Shown in pieces: positions 41,775-53,605 of a DNA stretch of 53,658 nucleotides. Source of the DNA: Pseudomonadota bacterium (GTDB lineage: Bacteria > Pseudomonadota > Gammaproteobacteria > Burkholderiales > Thiobacillaceae); contig JAJZRU010000018.1 of the NCBI GenBank assembly GCA_021802555.1, positions 1-53,658 of the forward strand. Direction: 5' to 3'. Both the position numbers and the translations under genes were made by a program. Below the pieces are notes generated by a model. That model did no database searches. It had not been told where the DNA came from and worked only from the letters and a program-made list of their open reading frames with translations. Each line of letters starts with the position of its first letter. Position 1 is the first letter of the stretch.

Positions 41775-43726
41775 GCGCGCGCGACTTCACGCCCGAATAT
41801 CTGGAGCGCGCCCTCAAGCGCATGCTCCAGGACGCACCCGACGCCGACGGCGCACTGGTGCGCCGGCTGCTGTTCCTGCTGCGCCCGCGCAAGCGCGGCG
41901 ATGTCGCGGCGGCATCCACCCAGTTGGCCGACCTGCTGGGCTTGATCGAGCGCAACGCCGCCTACGCCGAGGCTTTGCGCAACCATCTGCTGGCCCTGCT
42001 GGAGCGCTATCACCTGGGCGCCCTGCTCATGGACGGCGGCATCCTGCCGGTGCGCGACTTCCGCGCCGAATTGTCGCGCCGCCTGCGCTTCAAATGGCTG
42101 CCGCCGCTGCCGGACGAAGCTTCGCTGCGCGATTGGCTGGAGCTTGCGCTGGAACGCGGCGACGAGGCCTGGATCGCAGGCGTGGACGCTGCGCTATGGC
42201 TGCGTCTGCTGGCGGCATTGGGATTGAACGGCGCGGGCACACCGGGCGTGCTGCAGGAAAAGCTCGCCAACGCCATCAACGGCCTGTCGCACCGCCTGGC
42301 CGCCGGCGGCCTCGACCCCGAACTGCTGCGCCTGGAGCCGGACCTGCAGCGCCACGCCTCCCCCTTCCTCGCCCAGCATGAGGAAATCCACGCCCTGCTC
42401 GGCGCGACGGACGCAGACGGCCCCGCCCAGGCGCACGTGCTGCTGGAGCAATGCCGCGACATCCTCGAACGCCTGGCGCGGCGCAGCCGTCATGCCGGCG
42501 CCAGCGTGGCCTTCAGCCACGTGCGCCTCCGCCTGCTGCAACAAATCCAACGCCTGGAGGCGCTGCTGGACATCTACACCGGCCGCGGCCTCGCGCGCGC
42601 GGAAAAGCTCATCGCCCTCTTCGTCGCTCTGGCCGAAGCCGCGCCGCGCCGCCACAGCGTGCGCGATCTCGTGGCCGACACCACGGCGCAGCTCGCTTAC
42701 CAGATCACCCAGCACGCCGGGCAGACGGGGGAGCACTACGTGGCCGAGTCGCGCCGCGAACTGTGGGGCATGTTCCGCTCGGCGGCGGGCGCCGGCCCCA
42801 TCATCGCGGTCATGGCGCTGCTCAAGATCGTTGCCCTGGGCGCCCACCTGCCGCCGCTGCAGGAGGCCCTGCTGGTGAGCCTGGATTACGCGCTGGGCTT
42901 CGTGCTCGTTTACCTGCTGGGTTTCACCGTCGCCACCAAGCAGCCGGCCATGACCGCGTCCTGGATGGCGACTCAACTTGCCGGGCTGGCTTCCGAGTCC
43001 AGCCAGAGCCGCGCCCTCGGCTTGTTCGTCGGCCGCGTGTTCAACACCCAATTCGTCGCCATCCTGGGCAATCTGCTGCTGGCCTTCGCCGGCGCCGCGC
43101 TGTGCGCTTGGGGACTCCAGGCGGCAGCGCAATTTCCAGTGGAAACCAATAAGGCTCGCGAACTCATCGCCCAAGCCGACCCGCTCGACTGGCGCAACAT
43201 CTTCTACGCCGCCGTCGCCGGCGTGGGCTTGTTCCTGTCCGGCGTAGTAAGCGGCTACTATGACAACAAGGCCGTCTACGAGCGCATCCCGGAACGCCTG
43301 GCGCGTCTGGCCTGGCCCGCACGGCTGCTCGGCGTGCCCGCTTGGCGCGCCCTGGTATCTTATCTGGGGCGCCACCTGGGCGGACTCGCGGGCAACGTGT
43401 TCTTCGGCTTCTACCTGGGCCTCATGGGCGCCTTCGGCCACATGGCGGGTCTGCCGCTGGACATCCGCCACATCGCCTTCGCCTCGGCCAATCTCGCCTA
43501 CGGCCTGGCCGCGCTCGATTGGCGCCTGGCCGCGCCGCAGCTCGCTGCCGCCCTGGCCGGCGTGCTGGCCATCGGCCTGACCAACCTGCTGGTGAGCTTC
43601 GCCCTGGCCTTCTACGTCGCCCTGCGCGCCGCGCGCGTCGAGCGCCGCCATGCCGGCCGCTGGGTGGCGCGCGCCCTGGTCGCGCTGGCGCTGCACCCCT
43701 GGCGCGCGCTGCGGCGTGTATCATGA
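41771..43726 (+). CDS. PF10136 membrane protein, named 'site-specific recombinase' in databases
   Basis: 651 aa with a GTG start at 41771 (GTGA overlap). The N-terminal about 330 residues are helical and soluble. The C-terminal half has some six to eight hydrophobic segments, including VMALLKIVALGAHLP, FVLVYLLGFTVAT, AILGNLLLAFAGAALCAWGL, AAVAGVGLFLSGVVSGYYDN and LAGVLAIGLTNLLVSFALAF. It matches a family annotated as Gcr-type site-specific recombinase. No recombinase catalytic pattern is visible and it is plainly an integral membrane protein, so the database name is doubtful. True function unknown. Confidence 0.85.
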   Translation: MSARDFTPEYLERALKRMLQDAPDADGALVRRLLFLLRPRKRGDVAAASTQLADLLGLIERNAAYAEALRNHLLALLERYHLGALLMDGGILPVRDFRAELSRRLRFKWLPPLPDEASLRDWLELALERGDEAWIAGVDAALWLRLLAALGLNGAGTPGVLQEKLANAINGLSHRLAAGGLDPELLRLEPDLQRHASPFLAQHEEIHALLGATDADGPAQAHVLLEQCRDILERLARRSRHAGASVAFSHVRLRLLQQIQRLEALLDIYTGRGLARAEKLIALFVALAEAAPRRHSVRDLVADTTAQLAYQITQHAGQTGEHYVAESRRELWGMFRSAAGAGPIIAVMALLKIVALGAHLPPLQEALLVSLDYALGFVLVYLLGFTVATKQPAMTASWMATQLAGLASESSQSRALGLFVGRVFNTQFVAILGNLLLAFAGAALCAWGLQAAAQFPVETNKARELIAQADPLDWRNIFYAAVAGVGLFLSGVVSGYYDNKAVYERIPERLARLAWPARLLGVPAWRALVSYLGRHLGGLAGNVFFGFYLGLMGAFGHMAGLPLDIRHIAFASANLAYGLAALDWRLAAPQLAAALAGVLAIGLTNLLVSFALAFYVALRAARVERRHAGRWVARALVALALHPWRALRRVS

Positions 43727-43745
43727 CAAAATAAGGAGGTTACTC

Positions 43746-44378
43746 ATGGCTGCCCCCCTCGATGTCATCCTGGTGGACGATCACCCCCTGCTGCGCATGG
43801 GTGTGGCGGGTTACATCAGCCAGGCCAGCGACATGCGCCTGCGGGCGGAGCTCTCCAATGCCGCGGATTTGCGCGCCTGGCTCGCGCGCGGCGAAAAAGC
43901 CGACGTGGTCCTGCTGGACCGCTCGCTGCCTGATGCCGACGGGCTGGACCTGGTGTCCGAACTGCGCGAGGCCGGCCTCAAGGTCATCATGCTCACCATC
44001 GCCGATGCCGACGAGGAAATCTCCGAAGCCATCGCCGCCGGCGTGGACGGATACGTGCTGAAATCCACCGAGCCCGCCCAGGTGCTGGCCGCCATCCGCA
44101 ACGTCGGCGAGGGGCAGAGCAGCTTCCCGCTCAACATCATGCAGAAGATGGCGCGCGGCGAGCTGCAGCAGCACGCCCTCTCCGCCCTCACGCCGCGCGA
44201 GATGGAAATCGTGACCTATGTGAAGGAAGGCATGAGCAACAAGATCATCGCCTACAAGCTCGGCCTTTCCGAGAACACCGTGCGCAACCACCTGCGCAAC
44301 ATCATGGAGAAGCTGGGCCTCAGAAACCGCGTGCAGGTCGCCACCCTGGCCCTCAAGGAAGACCGCAGGCGGCACTGA
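43746..44378 (+). CDS. NarL/LuxR-type response regulator
   Basis: 210 aa. The receiver domain has acidic residues Asp11 and Asp12, phosphoacceptor Asp58 (VVLLDRSLPD), Thr84 and Lys106 (YVLKS). The output is a LuxR-type HTH (LTPREMEIVTYVKEGMSNKIIAYKLGLSENTVRNHLRNI). A strong ribosome site (AAGGAGG) precedes ATG 43746. No sensor kinase lies next to it. It is directly upstream of the formate dehydrogenase operon and may regulate it (inference). Confidence 0.92.
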   Translation: MAAPLDVILVDDHPLLRMGVAGYISQASDMRLRAELSNAADLRAWLARGEKADVVLLDRSLPDADGLDLVSELREAGLKVIMLTIADADEEISEAIAAGVDGYVLKSTEPAQVLAAIRNVGEGQSSFPLNIMQKMARGELQQHALSALTPREMEIVTYVKEGMSNKIIAYKLGLSENTVRNHLRNIMEKLGLRNRVQVATLALKEDRRRH

Positions 44379-44386
44379 AAAAGCGT

Positions 44387-44402
44387 CGGTCGGCCCCGAC
44401 CG
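44387..44402. other. Perfect GC palindrome after the response-regulator gene
   Basis: CGGTCGG (44387-44393), loop CC, CCGACCG (44396-44402), 9 bases after the stop. No T-run follows, so termination is uncertain. The rest of 44379-44523 holds a -10-like TATAAA (44478-44483) and a GGAGGA ribosome site before fdnG. No FNR-like or sigma-54-like site was seen. Confidence 0.4.
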
Positions 44403-44523
44403 GCCCCGGAGCTCCCGCGTGCGGAGGCGGCGCCGCCCGGTTGCCGAGACGGCCTGGGCAAGTGGATTTTTTTCGTCTATAAAAAGCCCATAACATCCAA
44501 GCCACGGGGGATCGGAGGAAGCC

Positions 44524-47500
44524 ATGCATGTCACACGAAGGCAGTTTTTCAAGCTCTGCGGCGCGAGCCTGGGCGGTTCCAGCATCGCGTTGCTGGGCTT
44601 CTCCCCGGCCCAGGCGCTCGCGGACGTGCGCACCTTCAAGCTGGAGCGCACGACGGAAACCCGCAATACCTGCCCCTACTGCTCGGTGAGCTGCGGGCTC
44701 ATCATGTACAGCCTGGGCGACCAGGCCAAGAACGCCAAGTCTTCCATCATCCACATCGAAGGCGACCCCGACCATCCGGTGAACCGCGGCACGCTCTGCC
44801 CCAAGGGCGCGGGGCTGCTGGATTTCGTGCACAGCGACAGCCGCCTGCAATACCCGGAATACCGCGCGCCCGGCGCCAAGTCCTGGCAGCGCCTCTCCTG
44901 GGACGAGGCGTTCTCGCGCATCGCCCGCCTGGTGAAGGACGACCGTGACAAGAACTTCGTCGCCAAGAACGCCGCCGGCGCGACGGTGAACCGCTGGATC
45001 ACCACCGGCTTCCTCGCCGCCTCGGCGTCCAGCAACGAATCCGGCTACCTGACCCACAAGGTCGTCCGCAGCCTCGGCATACTGGCCTTCGACAACCAGG
45101 CGCGCGTCTGACACGGACCTACGGTGGCAAGTCTTGCCCCTACGTTCGGTCGCGGCGCGATGACCAACCACTGGGTTGACATCAAGAATGCCAACCTCGT
45201 GCTCATCATGGGCGGCAACGCCGCCGAGGCGCACCCCTGCGGCTTCAAATGGGTGACCGAGGCCAAGGCCCACAAGGGCGCCCAGCTCATCGTGATCGAT
45301 CCGCGCTTCAACCGCTCGGCGGCCATGGCGGACTACTATGCGCCCATCCGCACCGGCACCGACATCGCCTTCCTGGGCGGGGTCATCCATTACCTGCTCA
45401 GCCATGACAAGATCAACCATGAGTATGTGAAGGCCTACACCAACGCCGGCTATCTGGTGAACAGCGCCTACGGCTTCGAGGACGGCCTGTTCACCGGCTA
45501 CGAGCCCGCCAAGCGCGCCTATGACAAGAGCACGTGGTCCTACGTCAAGGGGCCGGACGGTTATGTCGAGGTGGACGCGACCATGACCGACCCGCGCTGC
45601 GTGATGAACCTCATGAAGGCGCATTACGCGCGCTACACGCCGGAGGTGGTGAGCAACATCTGCGGCACGCCGCAGGATCAGTTCCTGCACGTGTGCGAAA
45701 TGATTGCCGAGACCTCGGCCCCGACCAAAACCCTGACCATCATGTATGCCCTGGGCTGGACCCAGCATACGGTGGGCACGCAGATGATCCGCACCGCGGC
45801 CATGGTGCAGCTGCTGCTGGGCAACATCGGCATGGCGGGCGGCGGGGTGAATGCCTTGCGAGGACATTCCAACATCCAGGGCCTCACCGACCTGGGCCTG
45901 ATGTCCAATCTGCTGCCGGGCTACATGACCCTGCCCATGGAGCAGGAAACCGACTTCCAGAAATATCTGGAGGTGCGCGCGCTCAAGCCCTTGCGCCCCG
46001 GCCAGCTCTCCTACTGGCAGAACTATCCCAAGTTCCACGTGAGCCTCATGAAGGCCTGGTACGGCGATGCCGCGACCAAGGACAACGACTACGCCTTCGA
46101 CTATCTGCCCAAGCTGGACAAGATCTACGACATCCTACAGGTGTTCGAGCTCATGCATCAGGGCAAGATGAACGGCTACTTCTGCCAGGGCTTCAACCCG
46201 CTGGCCTCCTTCCCCAACAAGGCCAAGATCGGCGGCGCGCTGGCCAAGCTGAAGTATCTGGTGGTCATCGATCCGCTCGCCACGGAAACGTCCGAGTTCT
46301 GGCAGAACTTCGGCCCCTACAACGACGTGGACCCGACCAAGATTCAAACCGAAGTATTCCGCCTGCCCTCCACCTGCTTCGCTGAAGAGAACGGCTCTCT
46401 GGTGAACAGCAGCCGCTGGCTGCAATGGCATTACCAGGGCGCCGACCCGCCAGGCGAGGCCAAGGCCGACCCGGAGATCGTGGCGGGCATCTTCCTCAAG
46501 CTGCGCGAGCTGTATCGCAAGGAGGGCGGCGCCTTCCCCGACCCCATCGTCAACCTGACCTGGAACTACGCCATTCCCGCCGCCCCCCACCCCGAGGAAC
46601 TGGCCAGGGAATACAACGGCCGCGCGCTGGCCGATCTCACCGATCCGGCCGACCCCACCAAGGTGGTGCTGAAAGCGGGCCAGCAGCTCGACAGCTTCGC
46701 CCAGCTGAAGGACGACGGCAGCACGGCCTGCGGCTGCTGGATATTCTCCGGCGCCTGGACGGAGAAGGGCAACATCATGGCGCGGCGCGACACCGCCGAC
46801 CCTTCCGGCCTGGGCGAGACGCTGGGCTGGGCCTTCGCCTGGCCGGCCAACCGCCGCATCCTCTACAACCGCGCCTCCTGCGACCCGGCAGGCAAGCCCT
46901 GGGACCCGCGGCGCGACATCATCCACTGGAACGGCAGCAAATGGGTGGGCTTCGACGTGCCCGACTTCAAGCCCGACTCGGCGCCGGCCCAGGATATGGG
47001 GCCTTTCATCATGCAGCCGGAAGGCGTGGCGCGTTTTTTCACCCTGGACAAGGTCATCGACGGCCCCTTCCCCGAGCATTACGAGCCCTTCGAGACGCCC
47101 ATCAGCACCAACCCGCTGCATCCCAAGGTCGTCAGCAATCCCGCGGCCCGGGTGTTCAAGGACGACCTGGAGGCCTTCGGCACGGCCAAGGATTTCCCTT
47201 ATGCCGCGACCACCTATCGGCTCACCGAGCATTTCCACTTCTGGACCAAGCACGCCAAGATCAACGCCATCCTGCAGCCGGAGCAGTTCGTGGAAATCGG
47301 CGAGGAGCTGGCCAAGGAAAAAGGCCTCAAGGCCGGCGACCAAGTCATGGTGCGCAGCAACCGCGGCTTCCTCAAGGCCGTGGCGGTGGTGACCAAGCGC
47401 ATCAAGCCGCTCACCGTCAACGGCAAGACCGTGCACACCGTGGGGGTGCCCATCCACTGGGGCTTCAAGGGCGTGGCCAAGAACGGCTACATCACCAACA

Positions 47501-47580
47501 CCCTGACGCCTTACGTGGGCGACGCCAACGTGCAGACGCCGGAGTTCAAGTCCTTCCTGGTGGACATCGAGAAAGCGTGA
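44524..47580 (+). CDS. fdnG: Formate dehydrogenase-N/O alpha subunit (selenocysteine enzyme)
   Basis: 1018 aa when the in-frame TGA at 45109-45111 is read as selenocysteine (Sec196, the same position as in E. coli FdnG). The frame is continuous across the TGA and the flanking residues NQARV-U-HGPTVASLAPTF match the enzyme family exactly. The N-terminus has a Tat motif (TRRQFFKL, residues 4-11). The [4Fe-4S] ligands are Cys50, 53, 57 and 92. The rest is molybdopterin-guanine-dinucleotide-binding. It oxidises formate in the periplasm and passes electrons via FdnH and FdnI to quinone. A gene caller ignoring Sec would split it into 44524-45111 and 45124-47580. Confidence 0.97.
45109..45140 (+). 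promoter_or_regulatory. Sec UGA codon and SECIS hairpin in fdnG
   Basis: The UGA at 45109-45111 is followed after exactly 11 bases by a mini-helix at 45123-45140. GG pairs with CC, there is a bulged T at 45125, and GGCA pairs with TGCC around the loop AGTCT. The 11-base spacing, bulged U and GU-containing loop are those of the E. coli fdhF/fdnG SECIS, which SelB recognises. selB and selC are present downstream. Confidence 0.92.
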
Positions 47581-47588
47581 GGTGACCC

Positions 47589-48479
47589 ATGGCATCGCAA
47601 TCCCTCGACATCGCCCGCCGCTCCGCCACCACCACCCAGCCGCCCAACGTGCGCGGCGACGTGCCCAAGGTGGCCAAGCTCATCGACATCTCCAAATGCA
47701 TCGGCTGCAAGGCCTGCCAGGCCGCCTGCATGGAGTGGAACGACTACCGCGACAAGGTGGGCACCTGCAACGGCACCTACAACAACCCGCCCGACCTGGA
47801 CGCCGATCAGTGGACGGTGATGCGCTTCACCGAATACGAGCCCGAGGGCGGCAAGCTCGAATGGCTGATCCGCAAGGACGGCTGCATGCACTGCGCCGAC
47901 CCCGGCTGCCTCAAGGCCTGCCCCGCGCCCGGCGCCATCGTGCAGTACGGCAACGGCATCGTGGATTTCCACGAGGAGCATTGCATCGGCTGCGGCTACT
48001 GCATCACCGGCTGCCCCTTCGACATCCCGCGCCTATCGAAAAAGGACGGCAAGGCCTACAAGTGCACGCTTTGTTCCGATCGCGTGGCCGTCGGCCTGGA
48101 GCCGGCCTGCATCAAATCCTGCCCCACGGGCGCCCTGGTGTTCGGCACCAAGGACGACATGATCCATCACGCCGAAGGACGCATCGCCGACCTCAATTCG
48201 CGCGGCTTTGCCCAGGCCGCCCTTTACGACCCGAAAGGCGTGGGCGGGACGCATGTGATGTACGTGCTGCCGCACGGCGACAAGCCCGAAATCTACGATC
48301 GCCTGCCCAAGGACCCTGGCATCAGCCCCTGGGTATCGGTATGGAAAGGCGTCACCAAGCCCATCCTGGGCCTGGGCCTGGGCGTGATCGCCCTGGGCGG
48401 CTTCATCCACTATGTGACCAAGGGCCCCAACGAGGCCGACGACGAGGACGCGAAGGAGGACAAGCATGAACGCCGCTGA
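47589..48479 (+). CDS. fdnH: Formate dehydrogenase-N/O beta subunit (Fe-S)
   Basis: 296 aa. Four [4Fe-4S] motifs are visible: [50 protein letters not shown] and [22 protein letters not shown] single C-terminal helix ([18 protein letters not shown]) anchors it to the inner membrane on the periplasmic side. It transfers electrons from FdnG to the cytochrome b. It has no Tat signal and is expected to be exported with FdnG. It lies 8 bases after fdnG and overlaps fdnI by 14. Confidence 0.96.
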   Translation: MASQSLDIARRSATTTQPPNVRGDVPKVAKLIDISKCIGCKACQAACMEWNDYRDKVGTCNGTYNNPPDLDADQWTVMRFTEYEPEGGKLEWLIRKDGCMHCADPGCLKACPAPGAIVQYGNGIVDFHEEHCIGCGYCITGCPFDIPRLSKKDGKAYKCTLCSDRVAVGLEPACIKSCPTGALVFGTKDDMIHHAEGRIADLNSRGFAQAALYDPKGVGGTHVMYVLPHGDKPEIYDRLPKDPGISPWVSVWKGVTKPILGLGLGVIALGGFIHYVTKGPNEADDEDAKEDKHERR

Positions 48480-49083
48480 CCGCATCTCCCGCTACAGTTC
48501 GCAGGAACGCGCCAACCACTGGATGGTGGCGTTGCTCTTCGTGCTGGCCGCCCTGTCGGGCCTGGCCCTGTTCCATCCCGCCTTTTTCTTCCTCAGCGAC
48601 TTCTTCGGCGGCGGCACCTGGGACCGCATCCTGCACCCCTTCCTGGGCGTGCTCATGTTCCTGTCCTTCCTGGGGCTCATGGCGCGCTTCTGGTCGCACA
48701 ACCGCTACACGCCGGCCGACCGGGAATGGCTCAAGCGCATCGGCGACGTGCTCGGCAATCGTGAAGAAGGGCTGGACACCGGCAAATACAACGCCGGGCA
48801 GAAGACCCTGTTCTGGGTCATGGTGGTCACGACTATCCTGCTGTTGATCTCCGGCGTCATCATCTGGCAGCCCTGGTTCGCGCCTTATTTCCCCATCGCC
48901 CTGCTGCGCGTGGCGGTGGTGGTGCACAGCCTGTCCGCCTGGGTGCTCATCGCCGGCATCTTCGTGCACATCTATGCCGCCATCTGGGTGAAGGGCACGG
49001 TGCGCGCCATGACGCGCGGCTATGTGAGCCGCGCCTGGGCGAAGAAGCATCATCCGGCCTGGTACCGCGAGATCGGCAAGTAA
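48466..49083 (+). CDS. fdnI: Formate dehydrogenase-N/O gamma subunit, cytochrome b556
   Basis: 205 aa with four transmembrane helices ([78 protein letters not shown]). Histidines in ANHWM, ILHPFL, VVVHSL and FVHIYA are the haem b ligand candidates. It reduces quinone and completes the three-subunit respiratory complex. Confidence 0.95.
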   Translation: MNAADRISRYSSQERANHWMVALLFVLAALSGLALFHPAFFFLSDFFGGGTWDRILHPFLGVLMFLSFLGLMARFWSHNRYTPADREWLKRIGDVLGNREEGLDTGKYNAGQKTLFWVMVVTTILLLISGVIIWQPWFAPYFPIALLRVAVVVHSLSAWVLIAGIFVHIYAAIWVKGTVRAMTRGYVSRAWAKKHHPAWYREIGK

Positions 49084-49086
49084 TCC

Positions 49087-49998
49087 ATGCCGACCCCCAT
49101 CCTGCAGCCCGGCGAAATCGAAGCGGGCGCGCCGCCGGCGCCCTGGCTCAAACTCCCCGCCGCAAGCCCGTTCGCCGCGCGCGCGCAGCGCCTGGAGGCC
49201 CTCGCTGCGGATCACGCCCTGGCGGACTACCTGCGCTTCGTCGCGGCGCTCTGCCGCGCCCAGCACGAGGCCTACGCCCTGCTGCCCGCGGCCGTCCCGC
49301 CGTCCGCGGCAACCCTGGAGCGCTGCCGCATACACGCCATGCCCCCGCTCGACGCCGCGAACCTGGCGCGGGATGCGGCCTGGCACCCGGCCTTGAAACA
49401 TATCCTGTCCGCCGTGAGCGCCCAGGCCGCGGCCCCCGCGCGCGCCGCCATCGAGCGCCTCGGCGCCCTGGACGCGCCGGCCCTGGCAGCCGTCGCCGGC
49501 GGCCTGCTGCGCCACGACGGCGAAAATCTCGACCGCGCGGCCGCGCCTTTCGTCGCCGCCGCGCTGCAAGTTTACGGCCACCGCCTGGCGGCCGCGCTCG
49601 ACGTCCGGGATGTCGGCCGCCCCGAGACTCTGGCGCTGTGCCCCGTGTGCGGCTCTCCGCCCGTGGCCGGCAGCGTGCACGTGGGTGCGGAACACGGCCT
49701 GCGCTATCTCCATTGCGCGCTGTGCGGCAGTGAGTGGAACGTGGTGCGCATCAAGTGCAGCAGCTGCGAGAACACCAAGGGCATCGCCTATTACGGCATC
49801 GAACACGGCTCGGCCGCCGTCAAGGCGGAGACCTGCGACGCCTGCCGCAGCTATTTGAAAATCCTCTACCTGGAAAAAGATCCGGCCGCCGATCCGCTGG
49901 CCGACGATCTGGCCAGCATCGCGCTGGACTTGCTGCTGGACGAGCAAGGCTACCAGCGCAGCGGCCTCAACTATTTCCTCATCCCCGGCCCGAGCTGA
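49087..49998 (+). CDS. fdhE: Formate dehydrogenase accessory protein FdhE
   Basis: 303 aa cytoplasmic maturation factor that acts on the Tat-exported formate dehydrogenase catalytic subunit. Four rubredoxin-like Cys-x2-Cys pairs are present: [20 protein letters not shown] and CDACRS. The N-terminus [19 protein letters not shown] is typical. It lies 3 bases after fdnI and 2 bases before selA. Confidence 0.95.
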   Translation: MPTPILQPGEIEAGAPPAPWLKLPAASPFAARAQRLEALAADHALADYLRFVAALCRAQHEAYALLPAAVPPSAATLERCRIHAMPPLDAANLARDAAWHPALKHILSAVSAQAAAPARAAIERLGALDAPALAAVAGGLLRHDGENLDRAAAPFVAAALQVYGHRLAAALDVRDVGRPETLALCPVCGSPPVAGSVHVGAEHGLRYLHCALCGSEWNVVRIKCSSCENTKGIAYYGIEHGSAAVKAETCDACRSYLKILYLEKDPAADPLADDLASIALDLLLDEQGYQRSGLNYFLIPGPS

Positions 49999-50000
49999 CG

Positions 50001-51415
<1,415 letters not shown>

Positions 51416-51419
<4 letters not shown>

Positions 51420-53344
51420 TCATCGGCACCGCCGGCCACATCGATCACGGCAAGACGGCCCTCATCAAGGCCCTCACCGGCGTGGACACCGACCGTCTGA
51501 AAGAGGAGAAGGCGCGCGGCATCACCCTGGATCTGGGCTACGCCTACTGGCCCCTGCCCAACGGCGAGGTGCTGGGCTTCATCGACGTGCCCGGACATGA
51601 AGGCTTGGTGCGCAACATGCTGGCCGGCGCCACCGGCATCGACTTCGCCTTGCTGGTGGTGGCCGCCGATGACGGCCCCATGCCCCAGACGCAAGAACAT
51701 CTGGCCATCCTCCAGTTGCTCGGCATCCGCCGCGGCGCCGTGGCACTTACCAAAATCGACACGGTTGCAGCCGCTCGCGTCCCCGAAGCCCGGCAAGAAA
51801 TTCGGGCGCTGCTGACGAACGGCCCCCTGGCAGATCTACCGATATTTCCCGTTTCCAGCGTCACCGGGCAAGGCGTGGCGGATCTGCGTGCGCACATCGA
51901 GGACGCAGCGAAGAAGGGCTCGCAAAAACCTGCCGAGGGATACTTCCGCCTCGCCATCGACCGCGTTTTCACCTTGAACGGCATCGGCCTGGTGGTGACC
52001 GGCACCGCCTTTTCCGGTCGCGCCCGGGTGGGCGACCGGCTGGTCGTGTCGCCCGCTGGCCTGGATGCGCGCGTGCGCAGCCTGCATGTGCAGGATCGCA
52101 AGGCGGAAAGCGGGCACGCGGGGCAGCGCTGCGCGCTCAATCTCACCGGCGAGCGGCTCAGCAAAGAGGCACTGCGGCGTGGCGACTGGCTGGTCGAAGC
52201 GGCCGGATACGCGCCTGCCCAGCGCCTGGACGTCCGCCTGACGCTCGCCCCAACCGCGAAGACGCTGACGCAATGGACCGCCGTACATTTCCATCTGGGC
52301 GCCGGCAGCCAGCCGGCCCGCGTGGTGTTGCTGGAAGGCGAAACTCTCGCGCCCGGCAGTACCACGCTCGCGCAGATCGCGCTCAGCAGACCCGAGGAGG
52401 CCCGTGGACTGGATCGCTTCGTGCTGCGCGACCCCTCCGCCCGCCATACCTTGGGCGGCGGCGTGGTGCTGGACCCCTACGGGCCTACCCGCTATCGGCG
52501 CAGCCCGGCCCGGCTCGCCTGGCTCGCCGCCCTGGAACACGCAGACCATGGCGAAGCACTGGGCGCGCTGCTGACGCAAGCCGGCGAGGCGGATCTGTCG
52601 CTGTTCGCCCGCGTTCGCAATCTGCGCCCCGACGAGGCACCGCACCCACGGTCCGTCCCGCCGTGTCGTACCGTATCAACCAGGAATGCCGACTATCTGA
52701 TAAGCGAGGCGCGCTGGCGCCAGTGGCAGGACACGATCCTGGCTGCGCTGAGCCGCTACCATGAAGATCACCCCGACCTCCTGGGTATCGACCCTGAACG
52801 CCTGCAGCGCCTGGCGGCGCCGACGGCATCGCGCGCAGTCCTTGAGGCCGCGCTCGAAGAGCTGCGCAGCCGGCAGAAGCTGACGAGAAGCGGGCCGTGG
52901 TGGCATCTGCCGGAACACGGCATCCGCCTGGCGCAGAGCGAAATGCAATTGTGGGAAACGCTGTCCCCCCTGCTTGCCGCCCACCCCTTCGAGCCGCCCA
53001 GGGTGCGGGACATGGCCCGAGGTTTGCACGAGGATGAAGAGCGCGTGCGCCTCACCCTCAAGCATCTCGCCCGCTTGGGAGAAGTGTATGAAGTAGCCCA
53101 CGACCATTTCTTTACGCGCCAGGCGGTCGCGCAGTTGGCAGAAGAGCTTGAAGCCCTGGCGACAGAACAAGGCGCAGCGGAGGCAGCCGCCTTCCGCGAC
53201 CGCATCGCCACCGGCCGCAAGCTCGCCATCCGCATCCTGGAATTTTTCGACCGCATCGGCTACACCCGGCGCGTGCACGACGAGCATCGCCTGCGCCGCC
53301 AAGGCCCGGCCTTGGCGGCGATGGAAAAGCAAACGTTTTGTTAG
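51416..53344 (+). CDS. selB: Selenocysteine-specific elongation factor SelB
   Basis: 642 aa GTPase that delivers Sec-tRNA to the SECIS-bound ribosome. G-motifs are GHIDHGKT (residues 7-14), DVPGHE and TKID. EF-Tu-like domains II and III ([30 protein letters not shown]-type sequence) and four C-terminal winged-helix domains follow, with the SECIS-binding end [19 protein letters not shown]. It is slightly longer than E. coli SelB. It overlaps selA by 4 bases and ends 2 bases before tRNA-Sec. Confidence 0.96.
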
Positions 53345-53346
53345 AT

Positions 53347-53442
53347 GGAAGGATCACGTCCCCGGTGGGGCGGCCGGACTTCAAATCCGGTGGGGGTTGA
53401 TAGACAACCCCGGGCGGGTTCGACTCCCGTCTCCTTCCGCCA
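53347..53442 (+). tRNA. selC: tRNA-Sec (UCA anticodon)
   Basis: 96 bases with a 3' GCCA encoded. The anticodon loop is CTTCAAA with anticodon TCA. The anticodon stem is GCCGGA/TCCGGT, the six-pair D stem CGTCCC/GGGGCG and the long variable arm GGGGTTG...CAACCCC; the T stem is GCGGG/CCCGT around TTCGACT. The acceptor GGAAGGAT faces CTCCTTCC, so seven pairs form and the eighth (T53354 against C53431) is a mismatch in my fold, unlike the 8-pair E. coli acceptor. It lies 2 bases after selB and is probably co-transcribed. Confidence 0.96.
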
Positions 53443-53484
53443 GTTAGCTCTCGGCCACTTTTGGTCAAACGAAAATCCGAATCG

Positions 53485-53503
53485 AGGCGTCGCGTAAACG
53501 CCT
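53485..53503. repeat. Palindrome downstream of selC
   Basis: AGGCGT (53485-53490) and ACGCCT (53498-53503) with a 7-base loop. No T-run follows on either strand. It could be part of a mobile-element end or a weak terminator for the sel operon. It lies in a stretch visibly less GC-rich than the genes before it. Confidence 0.5.
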
Positions 53504-53509
53504 GGAAAG

Positions 53510-53537
53510 AAACTTGGGGGTCGAAAACTTGGGGGTC
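53510..53537. repeat. Direct repeat AAACTTGGGGGTC
   Basis: Thirteen bases repeated at 53510-53522 and 53525-53537, followed by AGGTCTCAATAC. It lies 70-95 bases before the transposase start and is probably part of the left end of the mobile element, but no terminal inverted repeat can be confirmed without the other end. Confidence 0.6.
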
Positions 53538-53605
53538 AGGTCTCAATACTGTTCGTTTAGATAAATGTGTCCTATATTCCATCCATCCCGTGACGGGAGG
53601 GTGGT

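Noticed and set aside
41771-43726. Taking the recombinase name at face value as evidence of a mobile element
   Set aside because: The protein is a multi-pass membrane protein in a housekeeping neighbourhood, with no catalytic motif or att-like repeats.
45109-45123. In-frame stop codon splitting fdnG into two genes or a pseudogene
   Set aside because: The TGA is at the known Sec position, the frame is continuous, a SECIS hairpin follows at the right distance, and selA, selB and selC are downstream.
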